NCBI GenBank assembly: GCA_026785685.1
Contig: JAJAZN010000267.1
Coordinates: 1-41,663 of the forward strand
Direction: 5' to 3'
DNA: 41,663 bases
From: Thermoleophilia bacterium
Lineage (GTDB): Bacteria; Actinomycetota; Thermoleophilia; Gaiellales; Gaiellaceae
In this document: positions 19,258-28,797 of the stretch, in pieces
How the letters are laid out: each line of letters opens with the position of its first letter
How positions within the stretch are numbered: the first letter of the stretch is position 1
Program-made: the position numbers and the translations under genes
Notes under the pieces: generated by a model
Told to the model about the DNA's origin: nothing
The model's database searches: none
The model's input: the letters and a program-made list of their open reading frames with translations, nothing else

Positions 19258-20660
19258 GCATTCCGGGCGGCATCCGCGTCAAGCTGACGCTGGCGCTGCT
19301 CGGCATCGTTGGCGGCGCGCTCCTCGCGGCATACGCGATCGTCGTCCCGTCGCTCGAGCTCCGACTCGTCAATGCCAAGCTGGAGCAGCTGCAGCGTGAC
19401 GCCGAGGCACTGGCGGTCAACTACGCGTTGAACCAACAGCGGCTCGACGACTTCGTCGGAGCGTCCGCATTCGTCTCGAACGCACGGGTCGTCGTCTTCG
19501 ACGTCACAGATCCTCCACGCAACGAAGTCCTCCGGTCACTCGCCGACTCGTCCCCCGTGGGCCGGTTCGAGATCGAGAACGACCCTGCGGCCCTCGAGGC
19601 GGCAAAGGGCGCCGGAACGGTGCGGGCACGGATCGTGCGCGACGGCCGTGAGTACGCCGAGGTGGCCACGACCCTCCTTGCGACGGGCGATGTGATGCTC
19701 CTCTCGAGCTCGCTCGAGGATCAGCTCGCCACGGTTGCCCTCGTCAAACGACGGCTCGCGTACGCGACCGTCGTCGCGCTCCTGATCGCTCTCGTTCTCG
19801 GATTCACCGTCGCCGCAGTACACGCACGGCGACTCGGCCGAATCCAGAAGGCGGCAGACAGGATCGCCGAGGGCGCGTTCGACGAATCGCTCCTTGACAC
19901 CGGCAACGACGAGGTCGGGCAACTCGCGGGCTCGGTCGACAGGATGAGGATCCAGCTCGCGGAGGTCGACCTGGCACGGAAGGAGTTCGTTGCGAACGCC
20001 TCTCACGAGCTGCGCACGCCGCTCTTCTCGCTCGCCGGATTCCTCGAGCTCCTCGTTGACGAAGACCTCGACGACGAGACACGGCGGGAGTTCCTGGCAA
20101 CGACACGGGCGCAGGTCGATCGACTGACGAAGCTCGCAACAGATCTGCTCGACCTGTCCCGGATGGACGTCGGGCGGATCCGGATCGAAGCGGAGGACGT
20201 GGGTCTCGCCGAGGTGGTCAGAGTGGTCGCAGAGGAGTTCGGGGCCGTGGCGGACGCGTCGGGCCACACGCTCGTTGTCACGGTCGACGATGATGCCTGG
20301 GCGCTCGCGGACGAGGAGCGAGTCCAGCAGATCGCACGTGCTCTGACGGGCAACGCGCTCTCCCACACCCCGGCGGGAACCACGGTCGAGCTCCGTGCCG
20401 AGCGCCGCGGGAGTCGGGTGGCGCTTCTCGTCCGAGACAACGGCCCCGGTATTCCACCGGAGCACCTCGGTCGGATCTTTCAGCGGTTCTACCGGGTCGA
20501 CGGCGGTCAGGCGTCGGGGAGCGGCCTCGGCCTCGCTATCGCTCGCGAGCTGGCGGGGCGGATGCACGGCACGGTGACGGTCGAGAGCCAACCCGGCGAC
20601 ACCGTCTTCACGCTGGAAGTGCCGGCTGACACCTCGCCAGGAGCCGATGGGCTCGCCTGA
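19254..20660 (+). CDS. Sensor histidine kinase (HAMP, HisKA, HATPase)
   Basis: FVANASHELRTPLFSLAGFLELL...LVRDNGPGIPPEHLGRIFQRFYRVDGGQASGSGLGLAIAREL; overlaps response regulator by 4 nt. Confidence 0.96.
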   Translation: MSIPGGIRVKLTLALLGIVGGALLAAYAIVVPSLELRLVNAKLEQLQRDAEALAVNYALNQQRLDDFVGASAFVSNARVVVFDVTDPPRNEVLRSLADSSPVGRFEIENDPAALEAAKGAGTVRARIVRDGREYAEVATTLLATGDVMLLSSSLEDQLATVALVKRRLAYATVVALLIALVLGFTVAAVHARRLGRIQKAADRIAEGAFDESLLDTGNDEVGQLAGSVDRMRIQLAEVDLARKEFVANASHELRTPLFSLAGFLELLVDEDLDDETRREFLATTRAQVDRLTKLATDLLDLSRMDVGRIRIEAEDVGLAEVVRVVAEEFGAVADASGHTLVVTVDDDAWALADEERVQQIARALTGNALSHTPAGTTVELRAERRGSRVALLVRDNGPGIPPEHLGRIFQRFYRVDGGQASGSGLGLAIARELAGRMHGTVTVESQPGDTVFTLEVPADTSPGADGLA

Positions 20661-20671
20661 GCCGACCGATC

Positions 20672-20695
20672 CCCCGTTTCCACGTGGAAACGGGG
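20672..20695. repeat. 24-bp perfect palindrome CCCCGTTTCCACGTGGAAACGGGG (terminator or operator)
   Basis: Exact palindrome centred at 20683/20684, between sensor kinase stop and htrA-like start. Confidence 0.9.
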
Positions 20696-20741
20696 CATGG
20701 GCGCGAGCGGTACGGCCACCTCGCCTGGCTACAGTGGGTTC

Positions 20742-21911
20742 GTGCAGCCGCGTGTCTTCGCCATCGCCGTCGTCGCCGCCGTGCTCGGAGGCGCAGCCGC
20801 GCTCGCGATCGGAGCGCTGACCGGGGCCACGGGCGGCCAGACCTCGACCGTGGTCGTCGAGCGCACGATTCCGGTGGACGTTGCGGCCCCGGCCGCCGTG
20901 CCACCGATCGGGACGGGTTTCAACCCGGCCGCGATCTACGCGCGACGCTCGCCGGGTGTCGTGACGATCTACGCCGATCTCGGCGTGGAGGGGCAGGCCC
21001 AGGGTTCGGGATTCATCGTCGACCGAGACGGCACGATCCTGACGAATGCCCACGTCGTGACGGACGTCGCACATTCGTCCGGTGGCGCCGTCACCGGTGC
21101 CGAGACGGTGTACGTCGAGTTCAAGGACGGCGATCGCGTGCCCGCGAAGATCGTGGGCTGGGATCTGTTCAGTGATGTCGCTGCGATCCGCGTCGACACT
21201 GCACTTCATCCCGTTGCGCCCGTCCCGCTCGGGAGGTCGGCCACCGTCGTCGTCGGGACACCGGTCGCCGCGATCGGGAGCCCATTCAACGAGCAGAGCT
21301 CGCTCTCCGTCGGCGTCGTTTCTGCGACGAACCGCACGATCGACTCTCTGACGTCCGGCTACAGCATTTCCGACGCGATCCAGACCGATGCGCCGATCAA
21401 CCACGGCAATTCGGGCGGTCCTTTGTTCGACGCTCGCGGCCGCGTGATCGGCATCAACGCCCAGATTCGATCGACGAGCGGCGCCGGCGAGGGCGTGGGG
21501 TTCGCGATCCCGATCGACACGGCGCGCCGAGCGCTCGACCAGCTGGTCCGCACGGGCCGTGTCTCCTACGCCTACGTCGGCGTCACGACTCAGGACGTCA
21601 CGCCCCGGCTCGCGCAGAAGTTCGGCTTCACGGCATCGCGCGGGGCGCTCGTCGCCAAGGTGCAACCCGACACGCCTGCCTCCCGGGCGGGTCTGCGTGG
21701 TGGTACGAGCGTGGAGGACGCCGACGGCGTCCAGGTCTCCCTCGGTGGCGATGTCATCGTCAGGATCGGCGGCACACAGATCACGAGTGCGCAGGACGTG
21801 TCGCGGGCCGTCGCCTTGCACGTGGCCGGAGAGAAGGTGCAGTTCGCCGTTCTGCGGGGTGGGAAGACGCGCCGCGTCGTGCAGGTGACCCTCGCCGAGA
21901 GGCCTTCCTGA
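20742..21911 (+). CDS. HtrA/DegP-like trypsin-family serine protease with PDZ domain (ORF opens at 20697)
   Basis: [35 protein letters not shown] catalytic motifs; [20 protein letters not shown] 20742 preceded by TACAGT-N6. Confidence 0.93.
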   Translation: MQPRVFAIAVVAAVLGGAAALAIGALTGATGGQTSTVVVERTIPVDVAAPAAVPPIGTGFNPAAIYARRSPGVVTIYADLGVEGQAQGSGFIVDRDGTILTNAHVVTDVAHSSGGAVTGAETVYVEFKDGDRVPAKIVGWDLFSDVAAIRVDTALHPVAPVPLGRSATVVVGTPVAAIGSPFNEQSSLSVGVVSATNRTIDSLTSGYSISDAIQTDAPINHGNSGGPLFDARGRVIGINAQIRSTSGAGEGVGFAIPIDTARRALDQLVRTGRVSYAYVGVTTQDVTPRLAQKFGFTASRGALVAKVQPDTPASRAGLRGGTSVEDADGVQVSLGGDVIVRIGGTQITSAQDVSRAVALHVAGEKVQFAVLRGGKTRRVVQVTLAERPS

Positions 21912-21973
21912 GCCTGGCTGAGAGTCTCGTGCCTCAGGCCGGGCATTTCGCCGCCTCCGAGTACGATGCTTCT

Positions 21974-22420
21974 ATGACCCACCTCTCGCACGTTCAGGCC
22001 GACGGGACGATCCGCATGGTGGACGTCGGTGCCAAGCCGCTGTCGCGGCGTCGTGCCGTCGCCCGGGGCTCCGTTCTCATGGCGGCGGAGACTGCGAGGC
22101 GGCTCAGAGACCTTCCGAAGGGCGACGCGCTCACGACGGCGAAGCTCGCCGGGATCATGGCCGCGAAGCGAACGAGTGACCTGATTCCACTCTGCCACCC
22201 CCTGCCACTGACCGTCGTCGAGGTCGAGCTCACCGTCGTCGAGGCCGGAGTCGAGATCACCGCCGTCGCGGAGACGACGGCGCAGACGGGCGTGGAGATG
22301 GAGGCGCTGACGGCCGTTGCCGTTGCCGGATTGACGGTCTACGACATGGCCAAGGCGATCGACAAGGGGATGACGATCTCGGGTGTGACGCTCGTCGAGA
22401 AGACCAAGGAGCCGGCGTGA
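21974..22420 (+). CDS. moaC: Cyclic pyranopterin monophosphate synthase MoaC
   Basis: [22 protein letters not shown]...[17 protein letters not shown]...[30 protein letters not shown]. Confidence 0.96.
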   Translation: MTHLSHVQADGTIRMVDVGAKPLSRRRAVARGSVLMAAETARRLRDLPKGDALTTAKLAGIMAAKRTSDLIPLCHPLPLTVVEVELTVVEAGVEITAVAETTAQTGVEMEALTAVAVAGLTVYDMAKAIDKGMTISGVTLVEKTKEPA

Positions 22421-22899
22421 GGGCAGCCGTGCTCACGGTTTCGGACGGTGTCCATCACGGCACGCGGGAGGACCGGAGCGGCGACACGTTAACGGAGCTT
22501 CTGACGGCCGAGGGGTTCGAGGTCGAGCGCCGCGTCGTGCCCGACGACACGGACGTGATTTCCGCTGCGATCGTCGACCTCTCGAATAGCAACTCTCTTG
22601 TTCTGACGACAGGCGGCACGGGATTCACACCCCGTGACGTCACGCCGGAGGCGACGCGTCCCATCCTCGAACGCGAGGCTCCCGGGATCGCCGAGGCGAT
22701 CCGCGCCGATGCGAGGACGCGAACACCCCATGCACTGCTCTCCCGGGGTGTCGCCGGCCTGAGGGGCGCGACGCTCGTTGTGAACCTTCCGGGCTCCCCG
22801 GGCGGCTGTCGCGACGGCTTCGCCGTTCTCCAGCCTGCTCTTCTGCATGGTCTCGAGCTTGCAGAGGGCGACCAGAGCTCCCGACACCGCCAGACGTGA
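22417..22899 (+). CDS. mog: Molybdopterin adenylyltransferase (MoaB/Mog family)
   Basis: [23 protein letters not shown]...[23 protein letters not shown] start overlapping moaC. Confidence 0.92.
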   Translation: MRAAVLTVSDGVHHGTREDRSGDTLTELLTAEGFEVERRVVPDDTDVISAAIVDLSNSNSLVLTTGGTGFTPRDVTPEATRPILEREAPGIAEAIRADARTRTPHALLSRGVAGLRGATLVVNLPGSPGGCRDGFAVLQPALLHGLELAEGDQSSRHRQT

Positions 22900-23762
22900 G
22901 CACGGCCACGCTCTCGCTCCCGCGCCGCTTTGCCTCGCTCGTCAAGCTCGAGCACACCGTCTTCGCGCTCCCGTTTGCGTATGTCGGCGCGTTCCTCGCC
23001 GTCGACGGCTTTCCGGGCGTCGGCCCGACCGTCTGGCTGACCCTTGCGATGGTCGGCGCCCGCACGCTCGCGATGGGCCTGAATCGACTCATCGACGCAG
23101 AACTCGACGCCCGAAACCCGCGCACGGTAACCCGCGAGATTCCCTCCGGGGCCCTCTCTCGCGCCCAGGTCTGGGCCTTCTGCGCCGCCGCCCAGGCGCT
23201 GTACCTCGTCGCCGCGTTTCAGCTCGAGCCGATCGTTCGCTGGCTCTGGCCGATTCCGGTCGCGATGTTCGTGATCTATCCGTATCTGAAGCGCGTGACG
23301 TGGCTCTGTCACGTCTGGCTTGGCGCCTGTACGGGCCTCGCACCGCTTGGTGCCTGGCTCGCGGTGACCGGTGAAGCGCCGTTCGAGGCGTGGGCACTCT
23401 TCGCGGCGCAGGGCCTCTGGGTTGCCGGATTCGACCTGTTCTACTCTCTGTTCGACCTCGCCCACGACCTGCAGCAGGGCATTCGCTCTTGGGCGACGCG
23501 GTTTGGCGAACGCGGTGTGTTCGTCGGGGCACGCCTCTTTCACGCCGCCGCCGTGACGCTTCTCGCTGCCGTCGGCGTAGGGCTCGGGAGCGATATCTTC
23601 TACTGGCTCGGGGTGGTCGCGGTCGCGGCACTCCTGATCTACGAGCACTCTCTCGTCCGACCGGGGCATCTTGACCGGCTCAACGCCGCGTTCTTCACGG
23701 TCAACGGCCTGATCGCGGTCGTTTTTTTCGTCTTCGTCGCCCTGGACACGCTGACCTCGTGA
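22896..23762 (+). CDS. UbiA-family polyprenyltransferase (possible MqnP/menaquinone role)
   Basis: KLEHTVFALPFAYVGAFLA...MGLNRLIDAELDARNPRTVTREIPSG...DLFYSLFDLAHDLQQGIRSWATRFG. Confidence 0.9.
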   Translation: MSTATLSLPRRFASLVKLEHTVFALPFAYVGAFLAVDGFPGVGPTVWLTLAMVGARTLAMGLNRLIDAELDARNPRTVTREIPSGALSRAQVWAFCAAAQALYLVAAFQLEPIVRWLWPIPVAMFVIYPYLKRVTWLCHVWLGACTGLAPLGAWLAVTGEAPFEAWALFAAQGLWVAGFDLFYSLFDLAHDLQQGIRSWATRFGERGVFVGARLFHAAAVTLLAAVGVGLGSDIFYWLGVVAVAALLIYEHSLVRPGHLDRLNAAFFTVNGLIAVVFFVFVALDTLTS

Positions 23763-24376
23763 TCGACGTCGCTGCCGCCGCGGCCGGCCCGGTCGTTCTT
23801 GGGGAAGGCCTCGAGAAGCGCTACGGACGCAAGCGTGTACTGCGGGGCGTCTCGTTCGCCGTTCCGCGCGGCGGGTTCCTGGTCGTGACCGGAGCAAACG
23901 GCGCCGGGAAAACGACCTTGCTTCGACTCGTCGCGGGGCTCGCGGCACCGACAGGAGGCGTGCTGGAGGTCAGCGGCGATCGCCGAGACCTGGGCTTTGT
24001 GGGCCACGAGCCACTCGTCTACCAGGAGCTGACCGCGCTCGAAAATCTCGAGTTGTTCGGGCGGCTCTATCGCGTCGCCGACCGCAGGGAACGCAGTGGG
24101 ATGCTGCTTGAACGCTTTGGCCTCTGGGACGCACGCTCCGACCGCGTCTCCACGTATTCACGCGGCATGATCCAACGCCTCGCGCTGTGTCGGGCACTGC
24201 TACACGATCCGGCTCTGCTCGTCCTCGACGAGCCGTTCACTGCGCTCGACGAGGACGGTGCCGGTGTGCTAGACATGGAGCTCTCGGCGCTCGCGGGCGA
24301 GCGCACGGTGATGCTCTCCACGCATGATCCGGCCCGCGTCGAAGCGCTCGCCACGGACAGGCTCGTTCTCGCATGA
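23759..24376 (+). CDS. ccmA: Heme/cytochrome c biogenesis ABC transporter ATP-binding protein CcmA
   Basis: VTGANGAGKTTLLRLVAGLAAPTGG...STYSRGMIQRLALCRALLHDPALLVLDEPF; followed by CcmB and CcmC. Confidence 0.9.
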   Translation: MIDVAAAAAGPVVLGEGLEKRYGRKRVLRGVSFAVPRGGFLVVTGANGAGKTTLLRLVAGLAAPTGGVLEVSGDRRDLGFVGHEPLVYQELTALENLELFGRLYRVADRRERSGMLLERFGLWDARSDRVSTYSRGMIQRLALCRALLHDPALLVLDEPFTALDEDGAGVLDMELSALAGERTVMLSTHDPARVEALATDRLVLA

Positions 24377-25023
24377 GCGCCCTCACGCTGTACGCGTCCG
24401 ACGTCGTCGCCCTCGCGCGCAAGGATCTCCGGCTCGAGCTACGGGCCCGGGACACGCTCCCGGCGATGCTTCTCTTCGTCCTCTCAACGCTCGTCGTCTT
24501 CCACTTCGCGCTCCCGACCGGCACGGCCGACGACGCTGCCTACGGCCTGCTCTGGATCGCGCTCATCTTCACGGCGCTGCTCGGCCTCGCGCGCGCGTGG
24601 GCGCCGGAGCGTGAAGGCGGCGCTCTCGACGGCCTCGTTCTCGCGCCGTGCGACAGGAGCGCGATCTGGCTCGGTAAGACGCTTGCCGTCCTCGTCTTTC
24701 TGACAGCCGCCGAGCTTGTTGCTCTACCCGCGTTCGCGCTCTTCTTCGCACCTGTCGACCTCGTGGCCGTTGCGGGCGTCGTGCTTGCGAGCATCGGCAT
24801 CTGTGCCGTCGGCTCGCTCCTCGCTGCCATGGCCGCCGCGAGCCGGGGACGCGAGGTCATTCTCCCGCTCCTCTTCCTACCGCTCGCGATTCCTCTGATC
24901 GTGGGCGGTGTCGGCGCTGGAATCTCGCCCGAGGGCGCGACCTACCTCACCTTCCTCGGCCTGTACGACCTCGTCTTCGCGATACTGGCATGGGCCACCT
25001 TCGAATATGTCATCACGGAATAA
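24373..25023 (+). CDS. ccmB: Heme exporter protein CcmB
   Basis: ARKDLRLELRARDTLPAMLLFVLSTLVVFHFAL...APCDRSAIWLGKTLAV...LPLLFLPLAIPLIVGG. Confidence 0.9.
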   Translation: MSALTLYASDVVALARKDLRLELRARDTLPAMLLFVLSTLVVFHFALPTGTADDAAYGLLWIALIFTALLGLARAWAPEREGGALDGLVLAPCDRSAIWLGKTLAVLVFLTAAELVALPAFALFFAPVDLVAVAGVVLASIGICAVGSLLAAMAAASRGREVILPLLFLPLAIPLIVGGVGAGISPEGATYLTFLGLYDLVFAILAWATFEYVITE

Positions 25024-25687
25024 CCTCCCACTCCTCGCCTTTGCGACCACCGCCGTTCTCGGGATCGCAGTTGTGCTTGCACTGCTCGTCGCGCCCGAGG
25101 ACGTCGATCAGGGTGTGTCCCAGCGCATCTTCTACTTCCACGTGCCCATCGCCCTCACGGCCTACCTGTGCTTCGGCCTCGGTGCCTGGAAGGCACTCCG
25201 TCTGCTCTGGGTCGGCGGCGAGCGGCGTGATTTCGAGAGCTACACGTGGATTCACCAGGGCACGATCTTCGGTGCACTGACGCTGATCACGGGGTCGATC
25301 TGGGCGAAGGCATCGTGGGGCGTGTGGTGGAGCTGGGGCTCGAACCAGCTCGTACTCTTCCTCGTGCTCTTCCTCTTCTACTGCGCCTACTTCATGCTTC
25401 GGTTCTCGGTCGACGAGGGTGCTCGCCGAGAGCGGATCTGCGCGGTCTACGCTCTGTTCGGTGTCGCCCTTATCCCGGTCAGCTTCTTTGCGATCCGTCT
25501 TGCGAGCGACTTCATCCATCCCACCGTGTTCACGCGGGAAGGTCCGCAGATGACCGGAACGATGTTCGGATCCTTCCTCGTCTGTTGGGTGGGGATTACG
25601 CTGCTCGCGTACGTCATGTACCGGATCGAGCTCGTCGGCAAACGGACCGATGCCAACCTGCGCGAGCTGCGGGAGGCGCTCTCATGA
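25007..25687 (+). CDS. ccmC: Heme ABC transporter permease CcmC
   Basis: SQRIFYFHVPIALTAYLCFGLGAWKALRLLW...ASWGVWWSWGSNQLVLFLVLFLFYCAYFMLR. Confidence 0.93.
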   Translation: MSSRNNLPLLAFATTAVLGIAVVLALLVAPEDVDQGVSQRIFYFHVPIALTAYLCFGLGAWKALRLLWVGGERRDFESYTWIHQGTIFGALTLITGSIWAKASWGVWWSWGSNQLVLFLVLFLFYCAYFMLRFSVDEGARRERICAVYALFGVALIPVSFFAIRLASDFIHPTVFTREGPQMTGTMFGSFLVCWVGITLLAYVMYRIELVGKRTDANLRELREALS

Positions 25688-25836
25688 GCCAGGGACAGTA
25701 CGTCGCACTTGCCTACGGCGTTGTTCTCGTGTTCGTGCTCCTCTGGGTGGCGATTATCGCGGCCAAGCTTTCGCGACTCGAGCGTGAGACCGGCGAGCTC
25801 GCTGCCCTTGCGCGCGAGCGAAGCGTCGATGGCTGA
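25684..25836 (+). CDS. ccmD: CcmD-like small membrane protein
   Basis: 50-aa, single TM MSQGQYVALAYGVVLVFVLLWVAIIAAKLSRLERETGEL; position after ccmC. Confidence 0.75.
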   Translation: MSQGQYVALAYGVVLVFVLLWVAIIAAKLSRLERETGELAALARERSVDG

Positions 25837-26602
25837 GCTCCTCATCTGGCCCGCACTGATCGGGTATGGGGAGGCGGCCTTCGCGTATGCAGGGGTTCTC
25901 CGGGTGCCGGGAGGCTCCGCACGGCTCGGGATCTGGGGCGTCAGGATCGGCTGGCTCGCTCAGACCGGCCTCCTGATCGCACAGGCGTTCGACGCTGATG
26001 GATTCCCGTGGGGTACCTGGGCCGGCGCACTGAACCTCTTCGTCTGGCTCGTTGTGGGCGCGTACCTGATCTGGGGCTGCACTCCGCGGTACCGCCTCCT
26101 CGGGCTCGCGGTGATGCCATTTGCGGCGGCGCTGCTTCTTGCAGCCTGGGTAGGTGGTGGCACCGGCGGCTCGACCGGTGATACTTCGAGCGTCCTCCTG
26201 GCGCTCCACGTCGGCCTGATGCTCGCCGGGTTCGCGGGCTTGACGTTGGCGGGGGGCCTCGCGGGCCTCTACCTCTGGCAGGACCGACGTCTGAAGCGGC
26301 GCGATATCAGGGTGCTTCGGCTTCGCCTGCCGCCGCTCGAGACGCTCGATCGGCTCTCGGCACGGACGGCGCTCATCTCCCTGATCGTCCTGACGCTCGG
26401 GATCGTCGTCGGCGTGGCGAGCTTCGACCAGGGCGATTTCGACCTCGCGATGGCAACGGCGATCGCGATCTGGGGCTTGTACGCCGTCGGCTTGCTTCTT
26501 CGTCGCGAGGGTCGGATCCAGGCCCGTCGCTTTGCACTGGTTCTCGTCGCCGGCTTCGCACTCGTGGCCGTCGCGCTCCCTCTGACCCACTTCGCCTCAT
26601 GA
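25829..26602 (+). CDS. CcsA/HemX-like cytochrome c assembly membrane protein
   Basis: Multi-TM protein, start ATG 25829; HVGLMLAGFAGLTLAGGLAGLYLWQDRRLKRR; immediately upstream of hemA. Confidence 0.78.
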   Translation: MAELLIWPALIGYGEAAFAYAGVLRVPGGSARLGIWGVRIGWLAQTGLLIAQAFDADGFPWGTWAGALNLFVWLVVGAYLIWGCTPRYRLLGLAVMPFAAALLLAAWVGGGTGGSTGDTSSVLLALHVGLMLAGFAGLTLAGGLAGLYLWQDRRLKRRDIRVLRLRLPPLETLDRLSARTALISLIVLTLGIVVGVASFDQGDFDLAMATAIAIWGLYAVGLLLRREGRIQARRFALVLVAGFALVAVALPLTHFAS

Positions 26603-27870
26603 GGCTCGCCCTGGTCGGCGTTTCGCATCGACAGGCGCCGGTCGAGTTGCGGGAGCGGGTAGCGGTCGGCCCGGCCGACGCAGCTGCTCTCGCCGGCGAG
26701 CTCGCCGACGGCTGCGAAGCCGTGGTTCTCTCGACATGCAACCGGACCGAGGTCTACCTCGCAGCCAGCGACACGACGAGCCACCTCGTGGAACGCGCAA
26801 CGGCGTCGCTTCTCGCGCTTGCACCCGGTGACGCCGATGCTCTTGCGCCCTTGCTGTACCGCCTCGGAGACGACAGTGCGGCACTGCATCTCTTCAGGGT
26901 CGCGGCCGGCCTCGACTCGCTCGTCCCCGGAGAGGGGGAGATCCTGGGGCAGGTGCGTGAAGCGTTCGACGGCGGCTCGACCGGGCCTCTGCTCGACCGT
27001 CTCTTCCGTCAGGCGCTGCACGCCGGTCGTCGCGCACGGGTCGAGACTGCGATCGGCGAGAACCCGTCGTCGGTTCCCGCAGCGGCTGCAGCGCTCGCCC
27101 AACAGGTGTTCGGCGATCTCGGCGGTCGCACAGTCCTCCTCATCGGAGCAGGGAAGATGAGCGAGTTGACGGCGCGCAATCTCCGGTCGCGAGGCGGCAC
27201 GATCGGGGCCGTTGCGAACAGGACGATCGAGCACGGGATGGATCTCGCGGAGCAGGTCGAGTCGACCGCCGTGAGCCTGGCCGATGTGCCCGCCCTGCTC
27301 GCGACCTCCGATGTCGTGATCACATCGACGAGCGCGCCGGGCTTCGTCGTGGATCTGGCGGCCGCCGAGGCCGCGCTCCGGAGCCGGCGCGGCCGGCCCA
27401 TTCTGTTCGTCGATCTTGCCGTGCCGCGCGATGTCGACCCTACGCTCTCGACGATCGACGGGTGCTTCGTCTACGACATCGATGACCTCGAGGCGGTCGT
27501 CGAGACATCGCTTGCCGGCCGCCGCGCCGAGGCTGTTCACGCCGAGCACCTCGTGGCGGTCGAGGCGGAACGTTTCCGGGAGTGGCAGGCATCGCTCGCG
27601 GTCGTTCCTGCGATCGCTTCGCTGCACGCCCACGCAGAGGAGATCCGGGTTGGAGAACTGGCAAAGGCCGAAGGACGCCTGGGGCGGCTTCCCGAGAGCG
27701 AGCGAAAGCTCGTCGAATCGATGACGTCGCAGATCGTGGCGAAGCTTCTCCACCTCCCGACCGTCCGCATGAAGGAGGCGGCGGCCGGCACCGACGGTGT
27801 GATCTATGCTGACGTCGTACGCCACCTGTTCGGACTGGGGGAGGAAGAACAATCGTCACGCGACCGGTAA
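26599..27870 (+). CDS. hemA: Glutamyl-tRNA reductase
   Basis: GVSHRQAPVELRERV...VVLSTCNRTEVYLAA...GEGEILGQVREAF...VLLIGAGKMSELTARNL. Confidence 0.97.
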   Translation: MRLALVGVSHRQAPVELRERVAVGPADAAALAGELADGCEAVVLSTCNRTEVYLAASDTTSHLVERATASLLALAPGDADALAPLLYRLGDDSAALHLFRVAAGLDSLVPGEGEILGQVREAFDGGSTGPLLDRLFRQALHAGRRARVETAIGENPSSVPAAAAALAQQVFGDLGGRTVLLIGAGKMSELTARNLRSRGGTIGAVANRTIEHGMDLAEQVESTAVSLADVPALLATSDVVITSTSAPGFVVDLAAAEAALRSRRGRPILFVDLAVPRDVDPTLSTIDGCFVYDIDDLEAVVETSLAGRRAEAVHAEHLVAVEAERFREWQASLAVVPAIASLHAHAEEIRVGELAKAEGRLGRLPESERKLVESMTSQIVAKLLHLPTVRMKEAAAGTDGVIYADVVRHLFGLGEEEQSSRDR

Positions 27871-27972
27871 TCGTTTCGAGACCACTCCCCGTACAGGCTC
27901 CGACAGCCTTCGTGCGCATCCGCCCGCGCGGCCGCCTCATCTGCGGCGAGCCACGCACGACGACCCGCCTCT

Positions 27973-28797
27973 GTGCTGCTTCGCGTCGGCTCCCGCGGAA
28001 GTAGGCTCGCACTCACCCAGGCCGAGCGCGCTGCCGATGCGTTGCGCCGGCCAGGGGTCGAGATCGCGCTCGTCCCGATCACGACCGCGGGCGACCGCGA
28101 CCGGACGAGTCCGTTTGGTGAGATCGGCTCCCGTGGCGTCTTCGTCAAGGAGCTCGAGGAGGCACTGCTCGAAGGGCGAATCGACGTCGCGGTGCACTCC
28201 GCGAAGGACATGACCGCGGTCGACGCAGACGGCCTCACGGTCGGCGCCTACCCACGCCGCGAGGATCCGAGGGACGCGCTGTGCGGAGCAGACGCGATTC
28301 GACCCGGGATGCGGATCGGCACAGCATCGGCACGCCGCCGGGCGCAGCTCCTCGCCTTCGAGCCGACGCTCTCGATCGAGCCGCTGCGTGGAAACGTGGA
28401 CACGCGACTGCGGAAGCGAGGAGAGCGGGGGCTCGACGCGATCATGCTGGCCTCTTGTGGTCTAGACCGTTTGGGATTGAGTGCGGAGATCGGCCTCAGG
28501 CTCGATCCAGAGGTGATGCTCCCGGAGGCGGGACAGGGCGCGCTCGCCCTCCAGGTACGCGCAGGAGAGGAAGATCTTGTCGCGCGAGCGGACGACGAAG
28601 AGACGCGATCACGTGTCGAGGCAGAACGCAGGTGTGTCGCGCTCATCGGGGGTGGCTGCCTTGCCCCCGTGGCAGCGTTTCACGACGGCTCGGTGCTGAC
28701 CGGGCTGATCGCCCACGAGGATGGCGCTTGGCTCGAGCGTCGCACAGGTCAGAATCCCGCCACGATCGCAGCGGAGCTGCTCGCCGCCGTGCGATGA
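27973..28797 (+). CDS. hemC: Porphobilinogen deaminase (hydroxymethylbilane synthase)
   Basis: LLRVGSRGSRLALTQAE...IDVAVHSAKDMTAVDADGLTVGAYPRREDPRDAL...PLRGNVDTRLRK; GTG start. Confidence 0.97.
   Translation: MLLRVGSRGSRLALTQAERAADALRRPGVEIALVPITTAGDRDRTSPFGEIGSRGVFVKELEEALLEGRIDVAVHSAKDMTAVDADGLTVGAYPRREDPRDALCGADAIRPGMRIGTASARRRAQLLAFEPTLSIEPLRGNVDTRLRKRGERGLDAIMLASCGLDRLGLSAEIGLRLDPEVMLPEAGQGALALQVRAGEEDLVARADDEETRSRVEAERRCVALIGGGCLAPVAAFHDGSVLTGLIAHEDGAWLERRTGQNPATIAAELLAAVR

Noticed and set aside
20672-20695. Calling the 24-bp palindrome a canonical parS
   Set aside because: Core is CACGTG with spacing 2 bp longer than parS; arms misalign with the consensus, so only reported as palindrome.
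19536-21821. 761-aa minus-strand ORF opposite sensor kinase/HtrA
   Set aside because: Shadow ORF; plus strand has clear kinase and protease motifs.
22455-23948. 497-aa minus-strand ORF opposite mog/ubiA-like genes
   Set aside because: Arg/Glu-rich shadow ORF, no motif.
28459-28468. GGTCTAGACC palindrome inside hemC, same as at 11739-11748
   Set aside because: Encodes ordinary Gly-Leu-Asp codons in hemC; two 10-mers alone do not support a functional repeat.
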